DNA of 64,000 nucleotides from Lepus europaeus (GCF_033115175.1 NC_084837.1:90268499-90332498), one strand, 5' to 3'; shown: positions 22,200-33,769, counted from the first letter of the stretch. Program-made: numbers and translations. The notes: generated from the letters alone by a model not told the origin.

Positions 22200-22250
22200 G
22201 CCTCTCCTTCTCTCCCTTGTAACTCTTTCAAATAAATAAATATTTTTTAA
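21868..22250 (+). repeat. CSINE with expanded CT tract
   Basis: Sense copy from 'ggggtcggcgctgtggcgta' to '(AAATAAAT)attttttaaaa'. Its CT tract is expanded to about 80 bases (22126-22200). The flanks share AAAATAATA. Confidence 0.93.
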
Positions 22251-22254
22251 AAAA

Positions 22255-23280
22255 TAATAGTAGAAATGTGTTCCGGCAAGCAGTACGAAATCTTCCAAGG
22301 AAAGAGCTGCGCCCCCATTGTGGCTGCTCAGAGGAAGAAACCAAAGGGTGGGGATACTTTTGTGGCCATTGTTCCCGGCCACACTCTGCACAGGCTGTGC
22401 AGAGCTGCCAGTTCACACCACTTCGTTCCATGGCTTCCTGTGGCCTACAGTACAGATCCAAGCAAGGTCTCGTCTGACCCTGATCTGCCCCTTCCCCCAG
22501 CCTCCCAACAGGAGCTCTGCCTGCAAGACAGGAAGCGCTCCCACTGGGCCTCTGCTCCCACGGCGGCCCTTTCCCCTGGGGACCCTGCGTGCTGGTGGGG
22601 CCCTGGCTGGGAGGGCCCCCTGCCACCTCTGCCAAGGCCACCCCCCCAACTACCCTGCCTTTGTGTCCTTCTGGGTCACACACACACACGCCCATGTACA
22701 TGACTGCCTGCGCCACTTGCACATGCGCGCACACACACACACACCCATGCTGCCCTCCCACAGCTGCACTTATAACTGGTTACCGGCCACCTGTTTGTCC
22801 AGAGACAAAGATTTCCATCTCCAGATCCCGGATCACGACAGAAGCTCAGACAGTGACTGCTGTGTCATGATGTGCCTTGGGCATTAGTCGGCCAACTGCA
22901 CCCGGATGCTCGGGTCAGCCAGTCCAGGCACCCCCGCCCCCTTTTCCCTACACGTTGTCCATTGAAGACTCTGTGCCTCTGAAAACCATGGACTTGAAGG
23001 TTACATGGCCTTGCCTGTGCCTCAGTTCTCCGTGTCCTGGTGCCTTGTATCTCGATGCTCACTGAGCTACACGGGGCCACACCCAGGGCCACCCCCTGGC
23101 CACCCCCTCCCCGTGGGTCACTCCAGGAAGGACTATTCCTGCAGATGGGTCCTTTGAGCATTCCCCTGTTGGAATTCGGTGGCTCTGATCCCAAAGAGTG
23201 GGGCAGCCTTTTCTCCCAGGTTCTGCCCCAAAGCTGGAGGCATTTCCCTGAACCCTGGAACCAGCAACCAGGGTTGAGGT
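22255..23280. other. no gene; unassigned sequence
   Basis: GC-rich with a CA-rich patch. Several frames above 140 codons overlap on both strands with no coherent domain, typical of stop-poor GC-rich DNA. Confidence 0.45.
22676..22746. repeat. CA/GC dinucleotide-rich microsatellite
   Basis: Two (CA)n runs separated by 'cccatgtacatgactgcctg'. The second contains alternating GCGCGC. Confidence 0.8.
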
Positions 23281-23282
23281 GC

Positions 23283-23480
23283 AGTAGGCCTTGTGGCACA
23301 GCTGGTGAGGGCCAGCTTCCAGTGCAGCTTCCTGCTCGTGCACCTGGGAAGGCAGCAGAGGATGGCCCGAGTGCAGGAAGCCGGAGTCAGAAGCCAGAGC
23401 TGGCAATCGAACCGGGAACTCAGAGAACGGGACATAGGTGTCTTCACCAGCATCTTACGTGCTTGGCTAAATACACAAGC
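23283..23480. repeat. rearranged CSINE fragments (head to head)
   Basis: A sense part ('ccttgtggcacagctggtga' to 'ggcagcagaggatggcccga') is followed by an antisense part ('agccggagtcagaagccaga', 'aatcgaaccgggaactcaga'). This suggests an inverted fusion of two copies. Confidence 0.65.
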
Positions 23481-23499
23481 CTGAATCTGCTACTCGAAA

Positions 23500-23745
23500 T
23501 ATTTATTGATTTGCATTTTTATTTAAAGGTGTAGAGACACACACAGAGAGAGAAACATACACAGAGAGATATTTCACACACAGCCGGGCTGAAGCCAGGA
23601 GCCTGAGCACAATCCGGGGCTCCCGCTTGGGTGGCAGGGGCTCAGCTACTTGAGCCGTTGTCTGCTGCAGGAAGCTGGGTCAGGAGCGGAGAGTAGCCAG
23701 GCTCTCCGATATGAGACGCTGGTGACCCAAGCGGTGACATGTGGC
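23500..23745 (-). repeat. older CSINE
   Basis: Antisense: 'atatttattgatttgcattt' tail, CA/GA run at 23538-23572, 'gggctcccgcttgggtggca', ending 'gacccaagcggtgacatg'. A degraded copy. Confidence 0.75.
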
Positions 23746-23749
23746 CCTG

Positions 23750-23945
23750 AGCTGCTGCTTTACGGTTGTGTGACTTCCGCCAAGCCGCCTAGCCTTTCTG
23801 ACGCTGGCTTTTTCATCTCTCAAATGAGACTATCGATGATAACTGCTAATGATTTTCATTAGGATGATAACCCAGTCGTAAGGCCGTTGGGAGGATGAAT
23901 GTCAAGAGCTTAGAGTGGTGCACAGGTAGGCGTTCAACCAGCCAG
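23750..23945 (-). repeat. MIR relic, nearly full length
   Basis: Antisense MIR order is clear: 'ggttgtgtgacttccgccaa', 'ttttcatctctcaaatgaga', 'gttgggaggatgaatgtcaa', then 'gcacaggtaggcgttcaacc'. Confidence 0.78.
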
Positions 23946-24048
23946 GACTGTCCTAATTACTGGTGTTCTCCCTCATACGCTGATGGTGCACCTCTCACAA
24001 GTCTGAATATCTGTAGAAGTTGTTATGCACCCGTGCAACCAATGGAGG

Positions 24049-24080
<32 letters not shown>
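24049..24080. repeat. (GA)n microsatellite
   Basis: An uninterrupted GA run of about 32 bases. No SINE body is visible beside it. Confidence 0.9.
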
Positions 24081-24082
<2 letters not shown>

Positions 24083-24212
24083 CTGCTTACCACTAGCATG
24101 GAGCAGAGGGCTGTTTTGTGAATCCCAACTTGGGAGCAGACACGGACACCTCGGTTGCCAGCTCCGCTGGGAGCCTTGGGACACAGAGACCAGGAATATC
24201 ATCCACCAGGGT

Positions 24213-24920
24213 GACGTGGGACTCCAGGACAGAGACCATCTAAGAAGCTCGCTCCATTCTGGAAACTTGGTTGAGAAGAATCAGGTGTGTTTTTACAGAA
24301 CTGTAGGCTCCAGAAATGCTGCCTTGATTCTAGACACGATGGCTTGGGAGAACTCTGGGTGATTCTGGAACACTGGCCCGTACTTGGGGCGTTTAATAAT
24401 ATTGTACCATTTTATAGCCTTGTGCGCTTCTGGAAACTTGATCCCTGGTAGACTTCTGTGGCTCTGGAAAGTTGGTTTATTAAACGGTTCTGCGAGTCTG
24501 CAGAGCTGGCCAGCGGGGAGGGGGTTTGACCCCGGGCCCACGGCTGTCGGAACAGCGGATGGTAACACGGTGTGATCCAGAATCTTCCTCTACAAGAACA
24601 GCGTGTGACTCTGGAGTCCGTGTTTACAGAACGTCTCATGTCATTCTGGAATCGCCATCCCCTCGTCCCTCGGCCTGTAGGGACCTTGCAAGCCTGAGTA
24701 TAAACGTTGGTTCAGGAGGTATTTCACGTATTTCTGGACCTTGGAGCGAAAGAGTGTCATGTGACTTTGGGAGGCTGATTCACTAGGTTTTGTAGTTTGG
24801 GCTTGTGAAAATCTGACACGAATCTGGAGTCTGGGCCTGAAGGAATGTTACTTCTAGAACGTTGGCCAAGGAGAATCGGATGTGACTCAGAATCGGATGC
24901 GGCCTATAAGGGCACAGGGC
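24213..24920. repeat. decayed ~34-bp tandem repeat array
   Basis: A unit of 33-35 bp, roughly GTGAYTCTGGARYCTTGG followed by a looser TTTACAGAANGTCAT part, recurs with 'tctgga'-like cores near 24258, 24328, 24363, 24428, 24462, 24610, 24643, 24733, 24820 and 24854. Best-aligned neighbours: 24426, 24460 and 24495 (35 bp apart), and 24571, 24604 and 24639. Copies are heavily diverged. Not a family I can name. Confidence 0.6.
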
Positions 24921-25730
24921 TGCAGAGCTGCGGCCGGTGAGAGGCTGGTGGGAGTAAGTACTGCCCTTCGTGGGATGTGACTGAGAAGGCTTGGGATGTC
25001 AGAGACCGCGGGCTGGCTGCTAACATCTGCTCTCCCTCCGCTTTCTCGGATATGGCCCACCTGGCTTTTCACTGTGTGCGTGGCCACCCGAAATAAAAAC
25101 TGAACTCCTCACCCTCTCCTGCTGCTAAGTTTGTCCTTGTGACTAAGCTCTGACCTGTGACATGGAAACAGGAGCGGCAGAGGCAATAGAAAAGATCCAT
25201 TAACACAGGGGCTAGGCCCTTCTCCCAGCATGCTCCTTCCTGTCGGCTGGACTGTGGACCTGGCTCCAGCAGTCACCTTGACCATAAAATGAACAGTGGT
25301 GCACGGAGATTGCAGAACCCAGAGAGCATCATCCCAGCCCACCCTGGTTCCAGAGCAAGTTCAATGGCCTCATGTAAACACTTCTCCTTCGGATCCTGTC
25401 TCCCTCCCAGTTCTAACCCACTGCTTTAACCCAAAGAACAACAGAGGCTTCTGCAGACCTGGTTTCCGTCACCCTAGCGCTGTGACCTGCTGGATCGTCC
25501 GCTGTCAACGTCCTTACCACTTTCTTGGAGAGAAGCAGCTGAGGACCACACTTCCCAGAATTCCCTTTGATACAGTTCTGGACTACAATTTGTGTCTAAG
25601 AGGCACTCATGTGAGGCTTAGAAGGTAAAACGGGAGAGGCCATTATTCTTCAGAGACAATGATAAGCAATAGTGTGGTTAGACTCTGGTCATTCTGGCTC
25701 TGAGCAGAGCTTAGAAAACTATAGTTCCAG
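24921..25730. other. no gene; possible ancient repeat
   Basis: Phrases such as 'cttgtgactaagctctgacc' and 'ccacacttcccagaattccc' recall ancient mammalian interspersed repeats, but I cannot place the family. No coding signal. Confidence 0.35.
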
Positions 25731-26080
25731 GGGCCGGCACTGTGGTGCAGTGGGTTAAGCTTCTGCCTGCAGCACCAGCATCCCATATGGGCACCGGTTT
25801 GAGTCCCAGCTGTTTCACTTCCCATCCAGCTCCCTGCTGGGAAAGCAGTGGAAGATGGCCCAGGTCCTTGGGTCCCTGCACCCGCATGGGAGACCCTGAT
25901 GAAGCTCCTGGCTCCTGGCTTCAGCCTGGCCCAGCCCTAGCTGTTGCGGCCATTTGGGAAGTGAACCAGTGGGTAGGAGATTTCTCTCTCACTCTCTCCC
26001 TCTCTCTCTTTCTCTCTCTCTCCCTCTTTCTCTCTCTCTGTAACTCTGCCTTTCAAATAAATAAAATAAATCTTTAAAAA
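25731..26080 (+). repeat. CSINE, full length
   Basis: From 'gggccggcactgtggtgcag' to 'aaataaataaaataaatctt' with a CT tract at 25984-26040. Flanks GAAAACTATAGTTCC and GAAAACTGGAGTCCC are a diverged target duplication. Confidence 0.93.
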
Positions 26081-26094
26081 GAAAACTGGAGTCC

Positions 26095-26250
26095 CTAGGC
26101 CACACTGGCCCACTGCTTACTTTTATAGATAAAGTTTTATTGAAACATAGCCATGCTTGTTGACTATGGCTGCCTTTATGTTACAAGAGCAGAGCTGAGC
26201 AGTTGCTGCGAAGACCCCTATGTGGGCCACAAAGCCTAAAATGTAAGTGT
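26095..26250. mobile_element. hAT-type DNA transposon relic
   Basis: 'aaagttttattgaaacatag', 'ttgactatggctgccttta' and 'gtgggccacaaagcctaaaa' match, from memory, a common non-autonomous hAT-Charlie element of eutherians. Terminal inverted repeats are not clearly preserved. Confidence 0.65.
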
Positions 26251-26508
26251 ACCAACTCCTGCTCTGGAGCGCGTGCTGGAGCTGAGGGAGGTAAATTTGG
26301 AAAGGCTGCATTCGCAGAGTGGGTACCGTTTAGGTGAAATAAGAAGGCACACGCAGGTTCTATCAGCGTCACAAACCTGCGTACGTCCCCTTCAGACGTT
26401 CAGAGAAGCAGGCAACGCTGCTTTTCTTCTCCAGGATTTATCTCACCTCCTTCAAGCCACTGTGTGCTGGGCACGAGAGGCAAGAAGTCCTACACTGCGC
26501 TCTGGCCC
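26251..26508. other. no gene; unassigned sequence
   Basis: No recognised repeat or coding signal up to the target duplication of the next SINE. Confidence 0.45.
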
Positions 26509-26523
26509 AAGAACTGTATTCTC

Positions 26524-26880
26524 GGCCGGCGCCGCGGCTCACTAGGCTAATCCTCCGCCTTGCGGCGCCGGCACACCGGGTTCTAGTCCCAGTCGGGGCG
26601 CCGGATTCTATCCCCGTTGCCCCTCTTCCAGGCCAGCTCTCTGCTGTGGCCCGGGAGTGCAGTGGAGGATGGCCCAAGTGCTTGGGCCCTGCACCCCATG
26701 GGGGACCAGGAGAAGCACCTGGCTCCTGCCTTCGGATCAGCACGGTGAGCCGGCCGCAGTGTGCCAGCTGCAGCAGCCATTGGAGGGTGAACCAACGGCA
26801 AAGGAAGACCTTTTTCTCTGTCTCTCTCTCTCACTGTCCACTCTGCCTGTCCAAAAAAAAAAAAAAGAAAAAAGAAAAAA
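26524..26880 (+). repeat. young-type CSINE with target duplication
   Basis: From 'ggccggcgccgcggctcact' to a poly-A broken by G (A14 G A4 G A3...). Flanks AAGAACTGTATTCT (26509-26522) and AAGAACTTTATTCT (26881-26894) differ at one base. Confidence 0.95.
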
Positions 26881-27087
26881 AAGAACTTTATTCTTTCCTT
26901 TACTCCCTCCATGTCCCTGGCCGTTCTGGGGGGCAGAGGGTGAAGGCAGTGGCAGGGAGTGCCCCCTAAAACAACTTGTGATGGCACAAAAGACCATTTC
27001 AAAGCCGTGCTCAGCTGCATGAGGTTAAAGACATCCGAGGAGACAGGAACATTGCTGCCTGGGCCGCCTGCACCCCACACCAGAGCG

Positions 27088-27312
27088 CCTGCCTGCGATT
27101 CCAGCTTCCTGTCGTGTGCACCCTGGGAGGCAGCAGATGATGGCTCACGTTACTTGTGTCCCTGCCGCCCACGCCCGGAGTTCAGATTGGGTTCTGGCCT
27201 CCCGGCTTTGGGCTGACCCATCCCTTGGCTGTCACAGGCATTTGCAGACTGAACCAGCAGATGGAAGTTCTCTCTTCCGTCTCTCCGCCTTTCGACTCCA
27301 ATGAAAATAAAC
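27088..27312 (+). repeat. older CSINE, 5' truncated
   Basis: Sense: 'attccagcttcctgtcgtgt', 'cctgggaggcagcagatgat', 'gaaccagcagatggaagttc', ending near 'caatgaaaataaacac'. Diverged. Confidence 0.8.
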
Positions 27313-28655
27313 ACAAACTGTATACAGAGCTGGCAGCATGGGGGAGGGGTGGCCGAGGACCGGATGAAGCCCTGGGATGGCTGCCCCTGGGTGTTCCCCG
27401 GGCTGGGAATAAGCAGAGGTCGTGCTCTGGTGTGGCAACACCGCTGGGGGCTGCGATGCGAGAACGCGCCCAGCGGCTCTGCCTGTTCTCCGTGCGCTCA
27501 GGGCCAGCGCCTCTCGGCGGATTGGACTCCTCTTTGCTTCTTTCCGTCATTTTGATGAAAGTGTAGTCATCAGATTTACTCAAAATCGCTGGGTCTTTCC
27601 CTATACCAGGGAAACTCACAAATTCATGAACACAGCAGAAAGGTGAGCTTCCTCGTCGTCTCCTGGCTCCCAGGCCCAGAGGGAGAGAGAACATGCGGAT
27701 CCCCGGACCACCCGGGGTGTCTCTCAGCTAAGGAGCGGGCTCCCCGTTATCCCAGCAGCCGCGGCTTCGCAGCAGTCGGCTCTCGCTCTGTCCCACTGGG
27801 GACAGACAGAGGGTCAGGCGGCCTTTGCTGGCTCAAGTCCTTGGGGACAGGAGGCACAGAACTCCCTCAGTCCTTTAGAACCACATCACAGGATGGCACT
27901 CACGCACTTCTGATTCTGCTTCTGTGTCTAATTTCAAACATCTGGGTGACATTTGAATTGCGTTGCTTAGCACCCACAGGCTTCTATAAACAAAGGAGAT
28001 GGCTCAGGGGCCATGACGTCATAGAGCCAGAACGCTGGGGAGGGGCTCCTGTGAGGTCTGCCCCTCTGTCACCTTGTCCTGACAACTCAACATCCCACCA
28101 GGCGGCAGGCGGCAGGCGGCGGCGCTGACTGCCACAGCTCCATTGTTGCTGAACCAGCAGGGAACGGTGAGTGTACACCTGCAAGTCAGGAGTCTGACAG
28201 CAGAAGCATGAGGGTTTCTCATTCGTTTTCAAATAAGAGAGACAAATCTGCTATGCGTCACACATGATGTCACGCTCTCTGTAGGTCACACGCAAATGCT
28301 CCCTCCACTGCCACGGGGTTACACACCCAGGAAGCCACTGGGAGCTGGCAACAGCGTGGGTGGAAACCACGTGAGGTGTACCTTCCCTGCCGACAATCAC
28401 CGCTCAGCCTCACCTGCCTTCGACGTGACCAGGCGCCTGCCTTGAGCCCACATTCGGGCGACGCCATCTTACACGAAGTGTCGACTCTCCCATGTGGTCT
28501 ACTGGATGCCTGCGTCCACCCAAGGCTGCCGTCACAGCGCAGTACAGGTGCAGTTAGTACAGCGCAGACATCCCCCGTGCGAGCACAGGACCGGCCAGAC
28601 ACCAGGCTCACTGCCACCGCCCAGCACTGCGAGAGTGACTTGTACCCAACATGGC
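27313..28655. other. no gene; unassigned sequence
   Basis: GC-rich block with a short (GGCAGGC)n-like run at 28100-28125. Frames of 115-170 codons overlap on opposite strands and lack domains. No splice-supported exon can be argued. Confidence 0.45.
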
Positions 28656-28775
28656 CCAGCCTGGGAAAAGACCAAAATTCAAAAAAGCATGATTTCTACT
28701 GGATATGTATCACTTTGGCACTGTAGTCAAGTCCAAAAATTCTGAGTTAAACCATCTTAAGAACCACCCATAACG
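28656..28775 (+). mobile_element. Tigger-like DNA transposon fragment
   Basis: 'catgatttctactggatatg', 'tatcactttggcactgtagt' and 'ctgagttaaaccatctta' fit the end of a TcMar-Tigger element ('gtttctactgaatgcgtatc ... gtaagttaaaccatcgtaag'), from memory. Confidence 0.55.
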
Positions 28776-29512
28776 CATTTTTTAAAAAATGGCTGTATTT
28801 TTCCAAAAATACACACAGACTTATTTAAAAGAGCGGCATTGTCTGACAATTTTGGGAGCCTTTTCAGAGTTTGGCTTGATAATAACAGCTGGGTCTTCCC
28901 CTCTGAATTTAAATCAGTCTATAGTGATGCAATATATTGGGCGAAGTATGTGAAGAAACCTGACCTCACGCAGGTAAGTAATCGGGAAGGGGAAGAGTTT
29001 TTAAATCGCTTTTAAAGATCATTGTGAAAAAAACAATCGTTGTGGATGTTTTTCTTTGTCCATGCACCAAAAGGCAACGCGTGGTGGTTTCTTGCAGGTG
29101 TCTGAAGCCGTCTCCACGCCTCACACCTGCTACGTGAAGATCCGCTGGGCAGCCTGGCACTCGAGCTGGGTCTTCGCCCACTCATGGGTTTGCAAATGAG
29201 GCAGTGATGACCATTTGGAAAGCAGCGGTCCTCTGCGCTATGGGACCTTCCAAACGTTGACCCACTCCAGCAGACAAAGGAAAAACAGCGTTCCCTAACA
29301 TCACCGTGTGTTCGGAAGCTGTCCATCCTGTTGGGGCACACACAAGTCGTCCAAAATGCTAGCTTGAAATCTTGAGTTCTTTTGTGAGCAATCATTGTTG
29401 CTGGTTAGTTTTCTTGCAGTTTTCTTGCCCATTTCATTTATTTTCAAGTTATTCAAGTCTGAATATCTCTCCTTTGTCTGTCTTTCAGGTAGAAATGGAG
29501 TGCTGCTGAAAA
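28776..29512. other. no gene; unassigned sequence
   Basis: AT-rich, repeat-poor sequence. Open frames are short and inconsistent. A possible low-grade conserved block cannot be judged without alignment. Confidence 0.4.
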
Positions 29513-29685
29513 AATCCTGGCTGTTCCACTTCGGATCCAGCTCTCTGCTGCGGCCTGGGAAAGCAGTGGAAGATGGCCCATGGTCCCTGCATCCGCGTGG
29601 GAGACCCGGAAGAAGCTCCTGGCTTCGGATCGGCACAGCTCCAGCCATTGTGGCCATTTGGCGAGTGACCCAGCAGATGGAAGAC

Positions 29686-29717
<32 letters not shown>

Positions 29718-29776
29718 CTCCTCTCTCTGTGTAACTCTGACTTTCAAATAAATAAATAAATCTTTAAAAAAAAAAA
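29513..29776 (+). repeat. CSINE, 5' truncated
   Basis: Begins at 'aaatcctggctgttccactt', so the Pol III promoter half is missing. The rest is well preserved through the CT tract (29690-29715) to '(AAATAAAT)aaatctttaaaa'. Confidence 0.92.
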
Positions 29777-29984
29777 GAAAAGAAAAAAGCACTTTGCGCA
29801 GCTCACAACGCACACCTTCACACAAGCGCTGTTCCTGCAGGCGGCCGTTGGTCCTCGCGTGCAGCAGAACTGCGTCACCACGCGCCAGAACGCTCCAAAG
29901 GTATTCACCCAGGGGGCGAAGTTTAATAAGATGGACACTTTTTACTGCCTCTTCAAGGCCGTTCTTTCTTCAAACAATCTTCTA

Positions 29985-30260
29985 AATTCATTTTGAGAGG
30001 CAGAGAGCTCTGATCTGCTGGTCCAGTTCTCAAATGCAGGCAGCAGCCAGGGCTGCGCAGGGCTGAAGCCGGGAGCAGAGAGCTCCATCCAGGTCTGTAA
30101 CCTATTCGGAAGAACCCCACCAGGCCAGCCACCACCACCGGTTCACAGAGCCTGTGTCAGCAGGGCGCTGGAGTCAGGAGCTGGAGCTGGGAATGACAGC
30201 AGGCACTCTGGCCTGGGCCACAGGCCCCCAACTGCCGGGCTGGGTGTCCCACCCAAGGAC
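29985..30260 (-). repeat. older CSINE
   Basis: Antisense: 'attcattttgagaggcagag', 'gcagcagccagggctgcgca', 'gggcgctggagtcaggagct', ending near 'ccgggctgggtgtcccaccc'. Diverged. Confidence 0.75.
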
Positions 30261-30289
30261 GTTCTAAGTAAAAGTAAGTAAAAGTGACA

Positions 30290-30465
30290 AGTGCAAGCAA
30301 CTACCTCTCACACGGGTGCAGGGGCCCACGGTGGTGGGCCATCCTCCGCGTCTGCCCAGTCGCATCCGCAGGAAGCAGAGTTTGGGACTGGACTTGCTGC
30401 TCCGAGCTGAACGTGGGTGTCCCAGGTGGCAGTTTAACCCACCCGTGCCACAACGCCCACGCCAC
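30290..30465 (-). repeat. older CSINE, 5' part
   Basis: Antisense body from 'ctcacacgggtgcaggggcc' to 'gtgccacaacgcccacgcca'. It may be the 5' part of an element whose tail was lost, next to another antisense copy. Confidence 0.75.
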
Positions 30466-31280
30466 GTACACACCACCGCGCGCTCTTAGGGCCGGCATTC
30501 ACACGCGATGCCGTCTCCAAGGGCATCGACTGAGCCGTATGGAGAGTGAGGCCAGCGCAGGAGAGGTCCCAGCTGATGACGTCAGAGTCTGGGGAGGGGC
30601 TGAGTCATCACACAGGCTGAGCCCGGAGGAGCTGTGCCGCTGCAGCCAAGGTGGGGGGACTTCCTGCAACAACAGGGCCGTCCTGAGCGGACTACCCTAC
30701 CCCACCCCACCCTCCCCCCAAACAAGACGCTTCTGAGCGCCGCCTGCGACTCAGGAGGTGTCCAGTCTACCTGGAGAACAGCCCGGCGCTGCGTGAACTT
30801 CCGGTGCCATTCCCTCTGGTCCTCTCAGGGGGCTCGCTGCCTGGTTCTAGAAGCTTCCACACGTATGCACATGTGTGGCTCAGGCTTCTGCTGAACACAG
30901 GAGACCTGCGCCCTGTGGAGCTTGTTCCCTGTGTGGCTCTCTCTCTCTCTCTCTCTCTCTCTTTCCAGTGCAGGGCCCTGGAATTCCTGCTGCCTGCCTG
31001 GCCCTCACTCAGATTCCACCCCCACTCAAGGGTCTGCCCGGGAGCCTTCTCCCTGCACCGTGGCCTGCAATATCTCAGGGCAGCCGGCAGGGGGCGCTCC
31101 TGGGACGCTGCCTAGGCTGTGGGGACCACTGCCTTGTGTAGCCTGGGGTCAGGGCTCCTAAGGACCCTGGTTTCCTGGTTGCAGTTGCTTCCGGCGAAGC
31201 AGACAGCATCAGAGGGTCCCAGCTCTTCCTGTGAGCACCCAGTGTAGACTGGCCCTTCCTTCTGAACACATCTCTCACTC
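30466..31280. other. no gene; unassigned sequence
   Basis: GC-rich, with a (CT)n run at 30940-30963. A CTCF-like motif lies at 31084-31098. No coherent coding frame. Confidence 0.45.
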
Positions 31281-31943
31281 TCTTTTAAAGTTTTACCTAT
31301 GCTGGCCAGCCCTGCGGCTCAATAGGCTAATCCTCTGCCTTGCGGCGCCGGCACACCGGGTTCTAGTCCCGGTTGGGGCGCCGGATTCTATCCTGGTTGC
31401 CCCTCTTCCAGGCCAGCTCTCTGCTGTGGCCCGGGAAGGCAGTGGAGGATGGCCCAAGTGCTTGGGCCTTGCACCCCATGGGAGACCAGGAGAAGCACCT
31501 GGCTCCTGGCTTCGGATCAGTGCAGTGTGCCGGCCACGGCGGCCACTGGAGGGTGAACCAACGGCAAAAGGAAGACCTTTCTCTCTGTCTCTCTCTCTCT
31601 CACTGTCCACTCTGCCTGTCCAAAAAATAAATAAATAAATAACAAGATTTACCTATCCTTTTATTTTAAAGGCAGAGAGAGAATCTTCCACAGGCTGGTT
31701 CACTCCCTAAATGGCCACAACAGCCAGGGCTGGGCCAGGCCAAAGCCAGGAGCCAGGAGCTTCTTCCAGGTCTCCCACATGGGTGCAGGGGCCCAAGGAC
31801 TTCGGCCACCTTTCTCTGCCTTCCTGGGTGCATTAGCAGGGAGCTGGGTCGGTGTGGAGTAGCTGGGATTCGAACTGCCACTCCCACATGGGATGCTGGC
31901 TTTGCAAGCAGCGGCTTAGCCCTCTGTGCCATGACACCGGGCC
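31281..31943 (-). repeat. CSINE split by a younger SINE
   Basis: Its antisense tail ('ctcttttaaagttttaccta') is at 31282-31300. The body resumes at about 31646 ('agatttacctatccttttat') and ends 'gccatgacaccgggccc'. The younger element sits inside the tail, so the two halves were once continuous. Confidence 0.85.
31301..31645 (+). repeat. young-type CSINE inside another SINE
   Basis: From 'gctggccagccctgcggctc' to 'ccaaaaaataaataaataaa'. TTTACCTAT is repeated on both sides (31292-31300 and 31648-31656), derived from the tail of the host antisense SINE. Confidence 0.93.
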
Positions 31944-33439
31944 CTCTCCTCTTTTCTGCCATACTTTGCCAAATGCAGCCAACAGCAGCAGACCACGCTG
32001 CCAACTCTCCCCGGAGCCCCTCCCCCAAGTAATCCCAGGGAACCGTTTTCCCAAACGCTGCTTCAGGCCGCCAGTCATGGCCATTGTGCCTGTGTCCGGT
32101 TGCCACCTGGGACGTCTGAGAGACGACCGCCACCTCTTAGGCCTCGTCGGTTTCAGCACGACACTGCTGCTGAGCAAAAATGTCTGTGTCGGGCAGGTGA
32201 GGCGAGGCTGAAGAGCGAACCAGGACCTCCAGGCCAGCCGGGGTGGCCGCTCTGCTCATCTAGTAGGGGCCGGGGGCAGGGGCTCACTTGGCACCTTCTG
32301 TCACAGCTACAAGTGAGTCAGGCTGCAGCCAACTGCGCAGGGCTCCCAGGGGTCACTATCACCCCTGCTAGTGTTTCAGAGGTCAGGGTGAGGGGCGTGG
32401 CTTCGCTGAGCTTCTAGACAGCAGAGACCACCCTAAGAAGGTGCACTGGGGATAACTTCGGGCTTTTGCTGCGTCGTGATCCCAGCTGCCTCTTTGGCAA
32501 TCGGTGACTTGCCGTGTCAGGCTCAGCCCCCCAGGCGTACCTAACCAGGAGCACCTTGCTCCAGTCTGCCCCCAAGGGGACATCAGCGTGTATTACAGAG
32601 CAAAGGCAATGCCAGTGTGGGAGCATCAGGTTGGACCAGTGGCGATAACCCAGGAAGGCTTCCAGCAGGGGGAGGCATTGTGTAGCCAGAAGTTCCTGAT
32701 GTGACCTTGAACAGGCAGCATCCCTGCTGCAGCCCCCCAGCTCGCTCCCTGGAAAGGGTGGGCAGTGTGTGCATGGAAATTTCCAGAATAGAGCTGGACT
32801 TGCTCCCCTCCCCCTGGCCGGGAAACGTCTGTCTCTGTCCTGGACCGGGGCCTGGGACTGATTCACAGGCGCAGTCAGCGCGGGCCAGGTCAGCGTGTTG
32901 TTTATCTTGGTGGCCGGGCCCATTCCTGACATTTGCAGACACAGAGGATCACAGCGTGAGGGCCCGGGGGTCGCCACCCCAGCTCTCTGCCATCCCCTCC
33001 TCTCCCTCCCATCACCCCAGGAGCGTGTGGGAATGACTACAGAATGTGGCTGGGAGGCGTGTCCCTGAGGGCCTTCCCTGGGAATGGTGGGGGTTGGTCG
33101 CCCCATCCAGCCCTGCGCCTGCCTCGGAGCCTGCACTCCCGGCCACCCTCCTGCTCCAGCCTGCTCCTCCCAACCAGGGCTCCGCTTTGTCCACCCTCCT
33201 GTGCAGGGAATGAGACGGAGTCCTGCGGTGACGCGAGGCCCTTGTCACTCTTCTCACAACAGACGGGAGGCTGTGGGGCCCGCCGTGTGCCTTCTGCCTG
33301 TGTGTCCACCCAGCGCTTCCTCGGGCTGCCCTGGAGGCATCGCACACCCCACCTTGGTGGCCACACCGCCCTGCTCCACCCCGTCCTCCTCTGGGGGCTG
33401 TGTAAGACTCCTGTGTGACAGGCTCAGAGCAGAGAGGCG
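31944..33439. other. no gene; unassigned sequence
   Basis: About 1.5 kb of GC-rich sequence. A 240-codon minus frame (32414-33136) overlaps equally open frames on the plus strand and has no recognisable domain. No repeat recognised. Confidence 0.45.
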
Positions 33440-33712
33440 CAGGGGCTGGCCTTGCCATCTGTGACGCCCGCATCCCCTATCGGAGCACTGATTCCAGTCC
33501 CGGCTGTTCCATTTCTCATCCAGGGGAGGCAGCAGGAGATGGCCCAAGTTCTGGGCCCTGCCACTCACGCGGGAGACCCAGATGGGCCATTGTGGCCATC
33601 TGGGGAGTGAACCAGAGGATGGAATCTCAATCTCAATCTCAATCTCTCTCTCTCTCTCTCTCTCTCTCATTCCTCTCTTTTTCTCTGCCTTTCAAATAAA
33701 TAAATGATACTT
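33440..33712 (+). repeat. CSINE with (AATCTC)n
   Basis: Sense: 'aggggctggccttgccatct', 'attccagtcccggctgttcc', 'gaaccagaggatggaatctc', then (AATCTC)4 at 33622-33646 running into (CT)n, and 'tttcaaataaataaatgat'. The body carries internal deletions. Confidence 0.88.
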
Positions 33713-33769
33713 TACAAAAAGAGAGAGCGCCAAGGTGACAACAGCTGCACTGTGGGATCCACACCTTGG

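Noticed and set aside
24049..24920. Regular spacing at 24.2-24.9 kb as a CRISPR-like array
   Set aside because: Eukaryotic context; repeats are diverged and directly adjoining, with no unique spacers.
31944..33439. 240-codon minus frame at 32414-33136 as a possible exon or retrogene
   Set aside because: No recognisable family, no poly-A or target duplication, and overlapping open plus frames.
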